DNA of 64,000 nt, taken from the NCBI RefSeq assembly GCF_014352855.1, contig NZ_CP060697.1, positions 124,001 to 188,000 of the forward strand. The letters are read 5' to 3'. Position 1 is the stretch's first letter, and each line of letters begins with the position of its first letter. A program made the translations under genes and the position numbers. The notes below the pieces were generated by a model, which was not told where the DNA came from, did no database searches, and saw only the letters and a list, made by a program, of their open reading frames with translations. The stretch is from Sphingomonas sabuli (lineage in GTDB: Bacteria > Pseudomonadota > Alphaproteobacteria > Sphingomonadales > Sphingomonadaceae). This document shows positions 37,901-47,885 of the stretch, piece after piece.

Positions 37901-39438
37901 CCGGCGTGCCCGTGCTGTCGATCCTGATCGCGCTGCCGCTGCTCGCCAGCGTCCTGTGCCTGTTCGTCGGTGCCAACGCCGCGCGGATGATTGCCCTTGG
38001 GACCACGCTGGTCGCCTTTGCCATCGGCATCTGGATGTGGCTCGCCTTCGTGCCCGGCGGCGCGCAATGGCAGTTCACGGAATTCGTCGATCTTGGCGGC
38101 GGCCTCAACTGGGCGCTCGGCATCGACGGCATCGCGCTGTTGCTGACCGAACTGACCCTGTTCCTGATGCCGATCTGCATCGGCGCCAGCTGGCGCTCGA
38201 TCGAACGGCGCGTACCCGAATATATGGCGGCCTTCCTGTTGATGGAGGCGTTGATGGTCGGCGTCTTCGCGGCGCAGGACCTGTTCCTGTTCTATGTCTT
38301 TTTCGAAGGCGGCCTGATCCCGATGTACCTGATCATCGGCATCTGGGGCGGCGCCGACCGGATCAAAGCCAGCTACAAGTTCTTCCTCTACACGCTGCTC
38401 GGCTCGGTGCTGATGCTGATCGCGATGATCTACATGGTCGCGGACGCCGGAACGACGTCGATCCCGCAGCTGATGGCGTACGATTTCCCGCCGGAGGTGC
38501 AGCAATGGCTGTGGCTGGCCTTCTTCGCCAGTTTCGCGGTGAAGCTGCCGATGTGGCCCGTCCACACCTGGCTGCCCGACGCGCACGTGCAGGCGCCGAC
38601 CGCCGGTTCGGTAATCCTTGCCGGCGTCCTGCTGAAGATGGGCGGCTACGGCTTCGTCCGTTTCTCGCTGCCGATGTTCCCGGACGCCTCGGCCCAGTTC
38701 ATCCCGCTGATGTTCATCCTGTCGGGGATCGCGGTCGTCTACACCTCGCTGGTGGCGCTGGTGCAGCGGGACATGAAAAAGCTGATCGCTTATTCGTCCG
38801 TCGCGCACATGGCGTTCGTGTCCTTCGGCCTGTTCGCGCTCAACCGCCAGGGGATCGAAGGCGCTCTGGTGGTGATGCTCAGCCACGGCCTCGTGTCGGG
38901 CGCGCTCTTCCTGATTGTCGGCGTCATTTACGACCGCATGCACACGCGCGAAATCGCGCAATATGGCGGGCTGTCGAACAACATGCCGGGCTATGCCCTG
39001 CTGTTCATGCTGTTCACCATGGCCAGCGTCGGCCTGCCGGGGACCAGCGGCTTCGTCGGCGAATTCCTCAGCCTCGTCGGGACCTACGAAATGTCGACCT
39101 GGGCGGCGATCGTCGCCACCACCGGCATCATCCTTGGCGCCTGCTACATGCTCTACCTCTACTGGCGTGTTGCGTTCGGCGTTGCGCGCACGGAACAGGC
39201 GGCGGCGATGACCGACCTCACCGCGCGCGAATGGTGGCTGCTCGCCCCGATCGCGGCCGGCGTGATGTGGATGGGCATTTACCCGGAAAGCTTCCTCGCC
39301 CCGATGCGCAACGACGTCGGCTACATCCTCGAACGGGTGGAGCCGGCTGCGCCGAAGGGCGATTCCGCGCTGGTTCGCGGAAAGGCTCCGGCGCCGGCGG
39401 CCGAGGCAGCCCATGAACCTGCGGGAGCGGCGCATTGA
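37897..39438 (+). CDS. nuoM: NADH-quinone oxidoreductase subunit M
   Basis: A 513-aa antiporter-like subunit with about 14 transmembrane helices. Signatures are [20 protein letters not shown] (proton-pathway glutamate) and [19 protein letters not shown] with the key lysine in [14 protein letters not shown] start at the ATG at 37897, which overlaps the nuoL stop as ATGA; an ATG at 37885 lies four codons upstream. It has an Ala/Pro-rich C-terminal tail. Confidence 0.96.
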   Translation: MTGVPVLSILIALPLLASVLCLFVGANAARMIALGTTLVAFAIGIWMWLAFVPGGAQWQFTEFVDLGGGLNWALGIDGIALLLTELTLFLMPICIGASWRSIERRVPEYMAAFLLMEALMVGVFAAQDLFLFYVFFEGGLIPMYLIIGIWGGADRIKASYKFFLYTLLGSVLMLIAMIYMVADAGTTSIPQLMAYDFPPEVQQWLWLAFFASFAVKLPMWPVHTWLPDAHVQAPTAGSVILAGVLLKMGGYGFVRFSLPMFPDASAQFIPLMFILSGIAVVYTSLVALVQRDMKKLIAYSSVAHMAFVSFGLFALNRQGIEGALVVMLSHGLVSGALFLIVGVIYDRMHTREIAQYGGLSNNMPGYALLFMLFTMASVGLPGTSGFVGEFLSLVGTYEMSTWAAIVATTGIILGACYMLYLYWRVAFGVARTEQAAAMTDLTAREWWLLAPIAAGVMWMGIYPESFLAPMRNDVGYILERVEPAAPKGDSALVRGKAPAPAAEAAHEPAGAAH

Positions 39439-40874
39439 TCGACTATCTCGCCCCGATCCTGCCGGAGGTTATCCTCGCGCTCGGCGCGATCGCCCTGATG
39501 CTGGTCGCCGCTTTTGGCGGCCGCCGTTCGACTCCGGTCACCACCTGGGTCGCCGTACTGCTGCTGCTCGGTGCCACCGCCGCACTGATCGGCGCGCCGT
39601 CGAACGACGGGCCGCTGTTTGGCGGGCTGGTATCGGCGGACTGGTTCTCCAGCTTCGGCAAGGCGATCATCTTCCCCGCGGCTGCGGTCGCGGTGCTGAT
39701 GGCACACGGCTGGTTCGAACGCGGCACCGAACATAGCGCCGAATATCCGGTGCTGATCCTGTTCAGCGCCGTGGGCATGGCGGTGATGGTCTCCTCGACC
39801 AACCTCATGTCGCTTTACGTCGGCCTCGAACTGTCCAGCCTCTCGTCCTACGTCCTTGCCTCCTACCGGCGGATGGACGACCGCTCGGCCGAAGCGGGCC
39901 TCAAATATTTCGTGCTCGGTGCGCTGGCCAGCGGGATCCTGCTCTACGGCATCTCGCTGCTCTACGGCTTCACCGGCTCGATGAACTATTCCGGCCTTGC
40001 CGCCGCCTTCGCCCGCGAAGGCGCGCAGTCGATGGGCCTGCTGTTCGGCCTCGTCTTCCTGCTTGCCGGCATCGCCTTCAAGGTCAGCGCGGTGCCGTTC
40101 CATATGTGGACGCCCGACGTCTACGAAGGCGCGCCCACGCCGGTCACCGCTTTCTTCGCCACCGCGCCGAAGGCCGCGGCGATCCTGATGGGCGTGCGCG
40201 TGTGCATCGAAGGGCTGGGCCCGGCAATCGACGCCTGGCGGCAGATCATCATCTTTGCCGCGCTCGCCTCCATCTTTCTCGGCGCGGTCGCCGCTTACGG
40301 TCAGACCAATATCAAGCGGCTGCTGGCCTATTCGTCGATCAACAACGTCGGCTTCGCCCTCGTCGGGCTGGCGGCGGGCGGCACCGCCGGCACTTCGTCG
40401 GTCCTGTTCTACATGGCCGTCTATGTCGTGATGACGATCGGCGCGTTCCTGTGCGTCCTGTGGATGCGCGATGCCAATGGCGAACCGGTCGAGGACATGG
40501 CCAGCCTGGCCGGCCTGTCGCAGCGGCGGCCGGCCTTTGCCGCGGCCTTCGCGGTCTTCATGTTCAGCCTGGCCGGCATTCCGCCGCTGTTCGGCTTCTG
40601 GGCCAAGCTGGTGGTGTTCAATGCCGCCGTCGGCGCCGGCCTGATCGCGTTGGCCGTGGCCGGCATCCTCGGCACTGTGATCGGCGCTTATTATTATCTG
40701 AAGGTCGTCAAGATCATCTACTTCGACGATCCCGCCGAACCCTATGCCCGCACGCGGGAGCCGGTCGAAGGCGTGCTGATGGCGGTAGCGGCAATTGCCG
40801 TGTCGCCGCTCGGCTATCTGCTCATCGGGCCGCTCGGCTCGCTCAGCGACCGTGCCGCCGGGGCGCTGTTCTGA
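39435..40874 (+). CDS. nuoN: NADH-quinone oxidoreductase subunit N
   Basis: A 479-aa antiporter-like subunit with about 14 helices and the usual motifs [19 protein letters not shown] and [19 protein letters not shown]. It starts at a TTG that overlaps the nuoM stop (TTGA). The last nuo subunit gene in the operon; birA follows in overlapping register without a terminator. Confidence 0.96.
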   Translation: MIDYLAPILPEVILALGAIALMLVAAFGGRRSTPVTTWVAVLLLLGATAALIGAPSNDGPLFGGLVSADWFSSFGKAIIFPAAAVAVLMAHGWFERGTEHSAEYPVLILFSAVGMAVMVSSTNLMSLYVGLELSSLSSYVLASYRRMDDRSAEAGLKYFVLGALASGILLYGISLLYGFTGSMNYSGLAAAFAREGAQSMGLLFGLVFLLAGIAFKVSAVPFHMWTPDVYEGAPTPVTAFFATAPKAAAILMGVRVCIEGLGPAIDAWRQIIIFAALASIFLGAVAAYGQTNIKRLLAYSSINNVGFALVGLAAGGTAGTSSVLFYMAVYVVMTIGAFLCVLWMRDANGEPVEDMASLAGLSQRRPAFAAAFAVFMFSLAGIPPLFGFWAKLVVFNAAVGAGLIALAVAGILGTVIGAYYYLKVVKIIYFDDPAEPYARTREPVEGVLMAVAAIAVSPLGYLLIGPLGSLSDRAAGALF

Positions 40875-41560
40875 GCCGAATCCGGATCGTCGACGCAACC
40901 GGTTCCACCAATGCCGACCTGCTGGCCGACCGTGGCGCGGTCGAAGGCGACTGGCTGGTCACGCTGGACCAGACGGCGGGGAGGGGGCGGCAGGGCCGGT
41001 CTTGGATCACCCGGCCCGGCAATTTCTTCGGCAGTACGCTCGTCGTCCTGCGCGCCGGCGATCCGCCGCCGCAATCGCTGTCGCTGGCCGCCGGACTGGC
41101 GCTGATCGAAGCGGCGGAAACCGCCGTCGGCGGCCAGCCGCTGCAACTGAAATGGCCCAATGACCTGCTGCTCGGCGGGGCCAAGCTGGCCGGTATCCTT
41201 CTCGAACGCCACGGCGACCGCGTGGTCATCGGCTTCGGCGTCAACCTGGCGGACGCCCCAGCGGTCGAGGGCCGCGCGCTGGCCCACCTCGACGGCCGCA
41301 TCGCGCCGCAGGCGTTCGCGCCGTTGCTTGCCGGGGCGATGAGCCGGATGCTCGGCCTGTGGCGGTCGAGCGAGCCTGACCTGTTCGCCCAGGCCTGGCT
41401 TGCCCGGGCTCACTCGGTCGGGACGCAGATCGCGGTTCACTCCGGCGATGCCGAGAGGGTAAGCGGCCGCTTCGACGGCATCGATGCCGACGGAACGCTG
41501 CGCCTGCGCCTCCCCGACGGGACGGTGCGCAAGGTGCATGCCGGCGACGTCGAGTTGTGA
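40871..41560 (+). CDS. birA: Biotin--[acetyl-CoA-carboxylase] ligase BirA (no DNA-binding domain)
   Basis: About 229 aa, a class I biotin protein ligase that biotinylates the acetyl-CoA carboxylase BCCP. Motifs: the substrate loop VDATGSTNADLL, the biotinyl-AMP loop GRGRQGRSW, LKWPNDLLLGGAKLAGILLE, and a C-terminal SH3-like domain. There is no N-terminal HTH. No ATG, GTG or TTG exists in frame near the conserved N-terminus. The CTG at 40871, overlapping the nuoN TGA as CTGA, is the likely start. Confidence 0.88.
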   Translation: MSRIRIVDATGSTNADLLADRGAVEGDWLVTLDQTAGRGRQGRSWITRPGNFFGSTLVVLRAGDPPPQSLSLAAGLALIEAAETAVGGQPLQLKWPNDLLLGGAKLAGILLERHGDRVVIGFGVNLADAPAVEGRALAHLDGRIAPQAFAPLLAGAMSRMLGLWRSSEPDLFAQAWLARAHSVGTQIAVHSGDAERVSGRFDGIDADGTLRLRLPDGTVRKVHAGDVEL

Positions 41561-41590
41561 ACCGGGCGACCGGACGCTAGGCCCCCTCGC

Positions 41591-42373
41591 ATGCTTCTCG
41601 CCATCGACGCCGGGAATACCAACATCGTCTTCGCTCTGGTCGAGCGCGGCACGGTTCGTGCGCGCTGGCGCATCGCCACCGACCCGCGGCGGACGGCGGA
41701 CGAATATGCGGTCTGGCTGCGCCAGCTGCTCGACCTCGAAGGCTTCAAGTCGGCGGACGTGACCGCGGTGATCATCGGTACGGTGGTCCCGCGCGCCACG
41801 CACAATTTGCAGGTGCTGGCGAACAAATATTTCGGCACCGCCGCGCTGGTCGCGGGGCAGGGCGATGCGGGCTGGCCGATGGCGCTGGACGTCGAAGAAC
41901 CGCAAAGCGTGGGCGCCGACCGGGCGCTCAACGCGCTGGCTGCCCATGCCAAGCATGACGGCGTGCTGGTGGTGGTCGATTTCGGCACGGCGACGACCTT
42001 CGACCTCGTCGGCGCGGACGGCGCCTATCGCGGCGGCATCATCGCGCCGGGCATCAACCTGTCGATCGACGCGCTGGTCAACGCGGCCGCCAAGCTGCCT
42101 CGCATCGCGATCGAGGCCCCCGCGGACGACAGCGTCATCGGGCGGACGACCGAAAGCCAGATGCTGATCGGCATCTACTGGGGTTATGTCGCGATGATCG
42201 AGGGGCTGGTCGAACGCCTGAAGCGGCAGGTCGGCGCGCCGGTCACGGTCATCGGCACCGGCGGCCTCGCCACCCTGTTCGACAAGCGCACCAGCGTGTT
42301 TGACGCGGTTGAACCCGACCTTACCATCCAGGGGTTGAGCCTGCTGTACGATCAGGTCTCGGGCAAAGCATGA
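41591..42373 (+). CDS. coaX: Type III pantothenate kinase CoaX
   Basis: A 260-aa ASKHA-fold kinase, the first enzyme of CoA synthesis, insensitive to feedback by CoA in known members. It has the phosphate loop [17 protein letters not shown], the pantothenate-site [13 protein letters not shown] and [17 protein letters not shown], with the catalytic aspartate, and TGGLATLF near the C-terminus. It follows birA by 30 bp and overlaps rnj (ATGA). birA plus coaX supply cofactors for lipid synthesis. Confidence 0.95.
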   Translation: MLLAIDAGNTNIVFALVERGTVRARWRIATDPRRTADEYAVWLRQLLDLEGFKSADVTAVIIGTVVPRATHNLQVLANKYFGTAALVAGQGDAGWPMALDVEEPQSVGADRALNALAAHAKHDGVLVVVDFGTATTFDLVGADGAYRGGIIAPGINLSIDALVNAAAKLPRIAIEAPADDSVIGRTTESQMLIGIYWGYVAMIEGLVERLKRQVGAPVTVIGTGGLATLFDKRTSVFDAVEPDLTIQGLSLLYDQVSGKA

Positions 42374-44007
42374 TCCCCAAGGACGAACTTTTGTTCTGCG
42401 CGCTCGGCGGGTCGGGCGAGATTGGCATGAACGTCAATCTCTACGGCTGCCAGGGCAAATGGCTGATGGCGGATCTCGGCCTGACCTTCGCCGATCCCTA
42501 TTACCCCGGCATCGACCTAATCCTGCCGGAACTCGAATTCATCGAGGAGCAGCGCGACCGGCTTGCCGGCATCGTCCTGACGCACGGTCATGAAGACCAT
42601 ATCGGAGCGCTCCCCTACCTGGCCGAAGAACTCAAGGTGCCGCTTTATGCGACGCCGTTCACTGCCGGGCTGATCGCGTCAAAGCTGGAAGAAGAGGGGC
42701 TGACCGGGATCGTCCCGCTGAACATCGTCGAACGCAACGGGACGGTCGACATCGGCCCGTTCAAGGTCCGCTTTGTCGCGCTTGCCCACTCTATTCCAGA
42801 AGGCAACGGCCTGCTGATCGAAACCGCGCACGGCCGCGTTTTCCATACCGGCGACTGGAAGATCGACGACACGCCGGTACTGGGCAATCCGTCGAGCGCC
42901 CAAACGCTGACCGCGATCGGCGACGAAGGCGTGCTGGCGCTGGTGTGCGATTCCACCAACGTCTTTCAGGACCAGGCGTCGGGGTCGGAAGCGAGCGTCT
43001 ACGATGGCCTCCGTGATCAGGCTGCCAAGGCCCCGGGCCGAGTGCTCGTCACCACCTTCGCATCCAATGCCACGCGGCTGAAGACGCTTGGCGACGTCGC
43101 GGTTGCGACCGGCCGCCGGCTGTGCGTAGCGGGCCGCTCGCTCGACCGCATTCTGGGCGTCGCGCAGGCGACCGGCTACCTGCTCGATTTCCCGCCTGTG
43201 CTGTCGTTCGAGGAAGCGATGCGGCTCGACCGGCGCGACGTGATGATCATCGCCACCGGCGGGCAGGGCGAACCCCGCGCGGCGCTCGGGCGCATCGCAT
43301 CCGGCAACCACGAATTGAAGCTGGTCGAAGGCGACACCGTCATCTTTTCGTCGAAGATCATCCCCGGGAATGAAATCGCCATCGGTCGCGTGATGAACGC
43401 GCTGTCCGACCTGGGCGTGGAAATCGTCACCGAAAAGCAGGCGCACGTCCACGTGTCCGGCCACCCGGGTCGGCCCGAACTGGCCGCGATGTACGATTGG
43501 ATCCGCCCGCAAATCCTGGTCCCGGTCCACGGCGAACCACGCCACCTCGCCGAACAGGCCCGTTTCGGCCTCGCCAACGGAATTCCGCAGGCGATCGAAC
43601 AGCGCGACGGCGATATCGTGCGCCTGGCCCCTGACGGCCCGGAAAAGGTCGGCGAAGCGCGGGTCGGTCGGCTGGTGCTCGACGGCGACGTCATCCTGCC
43701 CGCCGACGGCGCGACCATCGTCGAACGGCGGCGGATCGGCCTCAACGGCCTGATCACCGTTACGCTGGCCATCGGGCCGGGGGGAAAGCTGGCGGCATCG
43801 CCGCACGTGCAACCGTTCGGCGTGCCGGTGGAAGAGGACCGCGAAGACTTCATCGCCGACGCCACCACTTCGGCCGAACGCGCCTTTTCCGGCAAGGACG
43901 AGGAGAAGATGCGCGAAGACGTCCGCCTTGCCGTGCGGCGGTGCGCCAACGCCTGGACCGGCAAGAAGCCGATCGTCGACGTCACGGTGGTACGGGTCAG
44001 GGCCTGA
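42370..44007 (+). CDS. rnj: Ribonuclease J
   Basis: A 545-aa metallo-beta-lactamase/beta-CASP ribonuclease with 5'-3' exo- and possible endonuclease activity. The zinc motif [19 protein letters not shown] is near residue 73, further ligands are at [12 protein letters not shown] and [11 protein letters not shown], and beta-CASP segments include CDSTNVF and [12 protein letters not shown]. The C-terminal oligomerisation domain is present. In alphaproteobacteria RNase J coexists with RNase E and trims rRNA and mRNA ends. It overlaps coaX (ATGA) and the DUF1467 gene (TGATG). Confidence 0.95.
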   Translation: MIPKDELLFCALGGSGEIGMNVNLYGCQGKWLMADLGLTFADPYYPGIDLILPELEFIEEQRDRLAGIVLTHGHEDHIGALPYLAEELKVPLYATPFTAGLIASKLEEEGLTGIVPLNIVERNGTVDIGPFKVRFVALAHSIPEGNGLLIETAHGRVFHTGDWKIDDTPVLGNPSSAQTLTAIGDEGVLALVCDSTNVFQDQASGSEASVYDGLRDQAAKAPGRVLVTTFASNATRLKTLGDVAVATGRRLCVAGRSLDRILGVAQATGYLLDFPPVLSFEEAMRLDRRDVMIIATGGQGEPRAALGRIASGNHELKLVEGDTVIFSSKIIPGNEIAIGRVMNALSDLGVEIVTEKQAHVHVSGHPGRPELAAMYDWIRPQILVPVHGEPRHLAEQARFGLANGIPQAIEQRDGDIVRLAPDGPEKVGEARVGRLVLDGDVILPADGATIVERRRIGLNGLITVTLAIGPGGKLAASPHVQPFGVPVEEDREDFIADATTSAERAFSGKDEEKMREDVRLAVRRCANAWTGKKPIVDVTVVRVRA

Positions 44008-44279
44008 TGCGCTGGACGTCGATCGTCGCCATCTATTTCCTGTTCTTCGTCGCCAGCGCCTTCATCCTGCTGCCGTTCGGCATGAAGACAAGCGAGGAAG
44101 TGGGCGCCGACCTGGTGCCCGGCCAGGCCGACAGTGCGCCGCACGAATTCGACCTGGTCCGGCACCTGCTGCGCGCCGCCGGGCTCGCGGTGCTGCTGAC
44201 CGGGCTGTACACCCTCAATTACATCTACGGCTGGATCGAGCCTGAAGACCTCGACCTGTACCGCCGCATCTACGGCTAG
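44007..44279 (+). CDS. DUF1467 family small membrane protein
   Basis: A 90-aa protein with two transmembrane helices (about residues 5-27 and 53-75) and the DUF1467 pattern: [19 protein letters not shown] at the start, PFGMKTSEE and PHEFDLVRHLLRAA in the middle. The family is almost confined to alphaproteobacteria and is often next to rnj. Function unknown. It overlaps the rnj stop and shares a terminal CTAG with the convergent coiled-coil gene. Confidence 0.85.
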   Translation: MRWTSIVAIYFLFFVASAFILLPFGMKTSEEVGADLVPGQADSAPHEFDLVRHLLRAAGLAVLLTGLYTLNYIYGWIEPEDLDLYRRIYG

Positions 44280-46588
44280 GGCTGGCGGCGGCGGTCCAGC
44301 GATTCCGACAGGGCCGCGTACAGTTTGCCCATGTCCGACGACATCAGGGTCACCGCGATCGCGCCGCCCTCGCGCTCGGCCATGACCCGGCGCAGCATCG
44401 CCTCGAAATCGTGGATGTAGCGGTTGACCGACTGCTGGAACTCGCCGTCGGACTCGTAATGCGCGCGGATCGACCGGGCCTCGCTCGACCCGATCAGCCG
44501 CGCCGCCCGGCGGGTGAACACGCCGCGGTCGCCCTTCAGATAGGAATCCCACGCCTTTTCGTCGGTTTCCTCGGACAGGATCTTGCCCACGTCGATCGAC
44601 GCCGAATGCATCGAATCGATCAGTAGGGAGACGCGGCGGGCGAAAGTCTCGCTGTCGCCCTCGCGCCGCGCTTCCTGCTGCTTCTCATAATGCTCTTCCA
44701 GCGCGGTCGCGCTCTGGCCCAGCACCAGCATCTGCTGGGTCAGCCGGTCTGTCGCGCTGCGGGCCGATTCGACCGCGCGCGCCGCGACCGCTTCGACGCC
44801 GCGCAGGCGCTCCTCGATGGTCTCGCTGATGACTTTTTCCAGTGCGGCGCGGGTCGCGTCGGAAAAGCCTTCGGCAGATTCGGGAATGATCGCGGCAATC
44901 GCCTCGCGTGCCCGCTGCGAGGCATGGCTGGCGGCTTCCTTGATCTGGACCATCGCGTCGACCAGCGCCGGCCCGGTTTCCGCCTGGAATTGCGCCGCCT
45001 GCGCGTGGGTGTCGGCAATCGCGCCGGACAGGCCCGACAGGTTTTCGCGGGCGCCGCCGACTCCGTCGTCGAGCGTCGCGAGCAGTGCCGCCAGCCGGTC
45101 CTGCTGGTCGGCGATGGTCGTGCCGGTCTCGCCCAGCCGCTCGCTGGCTTCGCGCGCGGCATCGCGCATCCATTCGATTTCGGGCCGGATCGAGCGCGCC
45201 GCGTTGACCAGGTGGTCCGCTTCGCTGCCGGCTTCGGTGATGGCTTGGCCCAATTGGCCGCGGATCTTGCCCGACAATTGTTCGACGACCGTGCGCAGCG
45301 CCTCGGTGCGCTCGGCCAGGCTTTCGATCGACTGGTGATGGTCGTCGCTGGCCTGGGCGATAGCCGCGACTTCGCCGCGCGACTTGGCAAGTAGGGCGAG
45401 CAGGGGCTGCGCGCGCTCGTTGCCGCTTTGCGCGACAGAGGCGAAATGCTGGTCCAGGTCGCCCAGCGCGCGGCCGATTTCGGCCACCATGTGCTGCGAT
45501 GCGCGATCCTGTTCGGCGACTCGCGATGACAGGGTGTCGAGCGCGGCGTTGGCCGCGTTGACGTTGCCGGCCAGCGATTGCGACGCGTCGACGCCGGCGC
45601 GGTTCATGCCCGCGGCGGCCTGCTGCACCAGCGCGGACACGGCCTGCGATTGCGTGTCGATCCCGGCGCGGATCTCGTCGAGCGCGGCGGATGTCCGTTC
45701 AAGCAACTGGTCGAGCGTCGACGACAGGCTGGTTTCCGCTTCGCCCACGCGCTCGGCCGCTGCCGCGCCGGCGCTTTCGATCTGTGTCAGGTGCCCGATC
45801 AGCCGTTGCGACGCGGCCGACACCGCCTCGTCGGCCTCGCGGGTGCGCTGGGTCAGCGCGCCGACCTGCGCGTCGAATTCGCCGGTGCGGGTCGCCGTCT
45901 CGCTGGCGGCTTCGCGCAATTGGGTCGAAATCGCCCGCGCATGCTCCTCGGCGCGGGGAAGGTCGTCGAGCAGGACGGCGATGTCGGTGCGCGCCAGCTC
46001 GGCCGCGCGGTCCAGCGCCTGGCCATGCCGGGCCAGCCGTTCGCTGCTGGAATCGAATTCGCGGGTGATTCCGCCCAGCTTGTTGCTGGCGTCGTCGCCA
46101 AGCTGCATCAGGCGGCTGCTGATCATCGTCAGCTCGGACCGGCTGTCGTTGATCCGCCGCGACAGCACCTGCAGCAACGCTTCCAGCGACCGCGCCTCGG
46201 TGCGCATCGTGATCACCGACCGGGTGAAGCGCTCGGCTTCCTTGCGCCGGGTGCGGCCGAACACCAGCCAGGCGAGGCCGAGCAACGCCAGTGGGCCGGT
46301 CGCGATAGCAGCCCATTGCGCAAAGGCGGGGGAGCCGAGCGGCTCGCTCGCGAGCGCCTGGCCGGCCGCCCAGCCGATATAGGCCGTCCACAGGATCGCC
46401 AGCAGGCCGAGAGCGATGGCCAGGACCTTGCGCCCGCCCGCGCTGGCCGGACCGTCGTCGATGTCCGGCTGGCTCCACCCGGTCAGGTCGAACCCTTCGT
46501 CGCGGACGACGTCATCACCGCTCTGCACGGGCGGGGCCGGCGACTCGATACGGTCGGCGGGGGCGGCGTTGGGGCTGGTCGCGGTCAT
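44276..46588 (-). CDS. Large membrane-anchored coiled-coil protein
   Basis: A 770-aa protein. A polar N-terminus (~55 residues) precedes two transmembrane helices (about 56-78 and 88-108). About 600 residues of Ala/Glu/Gln/Arg-rich helix with heptad character then resemble the signalling stalk of methyl-accepting proteins or a structural filament, and a short globular end follows (DFEAMLRRVMAER, MGKLYAALSESLDRR). No HAMP box or receptor tip motif is visible. The ATG at 46588 is preferred to a TTG at 46597. A role in envelope organisation or signalling is only a guess. Confidence 0.75.
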   Translation of the reverse strand: MTATSPNAAPADRIESPAPPVQSGDDVVRDEGFDLTGWSQPDIDDGPASAGGRKVLAIALGLLAILWTAYIGWAAGQALASEPLGSPAFAQWAAIATGPLALLGLAWLVFGRTRRKEAERFTRSVITMRTEARSLEALLQVLSRRINDSRSELTMISSRLMQLGDDASNKLGGITREFDSSSERLARHGQALDRAAELARTDIAVLLDDLPRAEEHARAISTQLREAASETATRTGEFDAQVGALTQRTREADEAVSAASQRLIGHLTQIESAGAAAAERVGEAETSLSSTLDQLLERTSAALDEIRAGIDTQSQAVSALVQQAAAGMNRAGVDASQSLAGNVNAANAALDTLSSRVAEQDRASQHMVAEIGRALGDLDQHFASVAQSGNERAQPLLALLAKSRGEVAAIAQASDDHHQSIESLAERTEALRTVVEQLSGKIRGQLGQAITEAGSEADHLVNAARSIRPEIEWMRDAAREASERLGETGTTIADQQDRLAALLATLDDGVGGARENLSGLSGAIADTHAQAAQFQAETGPALVDAMVQIKEAASHASQRAREAIAAIIPESAEGFSDATRAALEKVISETIEERLRGVEAVAARAVESARSATDRLTQQMLVLGQSATALEEHYEKQQEARREGDSETFARRVSLLIDSMHSASIDVGKILSEETDEKAWDSYLKGDRGVFTRRAARLIGSSEARSIRAHYESDGEFQQSVNRYIHDFEAMLRRVMAEREGGAIAVTLMSSDMGKLYAALSESLDRRRQP

Positions 46589-46661
46589 GACCGGCAATTT
46601 ACCACCTTTGTTGAGGTAAGAAAGCGATTAGAGGTAGCGCAGGCCGTGGAAGGGGATTTGG

Positions 46662-47861
46662 ATGGCGCTCGGGGCGCTGATTGCCGCCTATTCGGAAGAC
46701 GACTCGGGCGGGCTGCTGGCGTTGCTCCCGATCGCCGGGCGGACCTTGCTCGATTACCAGGTGCGCTGCGCGGCCGCCGCCGGGGCCGCGCCGATCGTCG
46801 TGCTGGTCGACCAGATCCCGATCGCTCTCAACGACGTCCTGCAGCGCCTGGAACGCGATGGGCTGGCCGTGGTGACGGTCAGCGACAGCACGGAAGCCGC
46901 CAGCCGCTTCGAAGCTGGCGAACTGGTGCTGCTGCTGGCCGACGGACTGGCCCCGCCGCCCGAATTGCTCGGCGCGGTCGCCGCGGCGGAAGAGCCGGTG
47001 ATCGTTACCGTCCCGGACGACGAGGCGCATCGCAAGTTCGAACGGATCGACGCCGCCAGCCGCTGGGCGGGCGTGGCGCTGGTCGAAGGGCAGGCGATCG
47101 GCGCGACCGCCGCCATGCTCGGCGACTGGGACCTGCAATCGACGTTGCTGCGCCGCACCTTGCAGGACGGCGCCCGGCTGATGCCGGTGCCGGCGGAAAC
47201 CGGCGAACCGCTACTGGCGCACAGCGCCGCCGACCTTGCCGGCCTCGACCGGCACCTGATCGTCGCGTCGCGCGGCGCCCGGCGCGACTGGGCTAGCCGC
47301 TACGTGCTTCCGCTGGTCGAGGAATATTCCACCGAGCGCCTGCTTGAAACCAGCGTGCGTCCGGAATCGCTGGTCCAGCTGTCGGTGCTCCTGTGCCTCG
47401 CCGCGACCCTCGCTTTCGCAACTGGCTGGTTGTGGCCGGGGCTCGCCTTGCTGGTCGTCAGCACGCCGCTCGGCCTGATAGCGCGCCGCCTTGCCGCGCT
47501 TCGGCTGCAGCCGATGACCAACCGCTCGCTGGCCCGGCGCCTGCAATGGCCGGCGACCGGCGCAGCGCTGGTGGCGCTTGGCTGGTGGCTGTCGGCCAAC
47601 GGTTCGGGGTGGGGCGCCTTGTTCGCCGCGGCCACTGCGCTGGCCTTCGCCGAGGCCCAGCGGGTTGAGCGCGGAAAGCTGGAGATTCCGGGCGAAATCT
47701 GGCTCTTCTCCCGGCGCAACGCGATCCTCGCCGCGCTGCCCTTCGCGGCCTTCGGCGCCTGGACGCTCTACCTCGCCGGGCTGGCCGTCTATGCAGCGGC
47801 CAGCTTCTTCATCGCCCAGCATGTGAACCATGGGGTCGGAATCGAGTTGACGCCGCGTTAA
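46662..47861 (+). CDS. Putative nucleotidyltransferase-like/membrane fusion protein
   Basis: A 399-aa protein. The N-terminal ~210 residues resemble a sugar-1-phosphate or MobA-like nucleotidyltransferase fold (GALIAAYSEDDSGGLLALLP, IAGRTLLDYQVRCAAAAGA, VLLLADG), though the usual GxGxR loop is not obvious. The C-terminal ~190 residues have five or six hydrophobic helices. That layout resembles the cytidylyltransferase/CDP-alcohol phosphotransferase fusions that make phosphoinositol lipids, but I cannot find the DxxxD motif of the second domain, so it may be a degenerate or different enzyme. Conserved function unproven. Confidence 0.55.
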   Translation: MALGALIAAYSEDDSGGLLALLPIAGRTLLDYQVRCAAAAGAAPIVVLVDQIPIALNDVLQRLERDGLAVVTVSDSTEAASRFEAGELVLLLADGLAPPPELLGAVAAAEEPVIVTVPDDEAHRKFERIDAASRWAGVALVEGQAIGATAAMLGDWDLQSTLLRRTLQDGARLMPVPAETGEPLLAHSAADLAGLDRHLIVASRGARRDWASRYVLPLVEEYSTERLLETSVRPESLVQLSVLLCLAATLAFATGWLWPGLALLVVSTPLGLIARRLAALRLQPMTNRSLARRLQWPATGAALVALGWWLSANGSGWGALFAAATALAFAEAQRVERGKLEIPGEIWLFSRRNAILAALPFAAFGAWTLYLAGLAVYAAASFFIAQHVNHGVGIELTPR

Positions 47862-47885
47862 CTGGCCAATGATAAATGGATCGCG

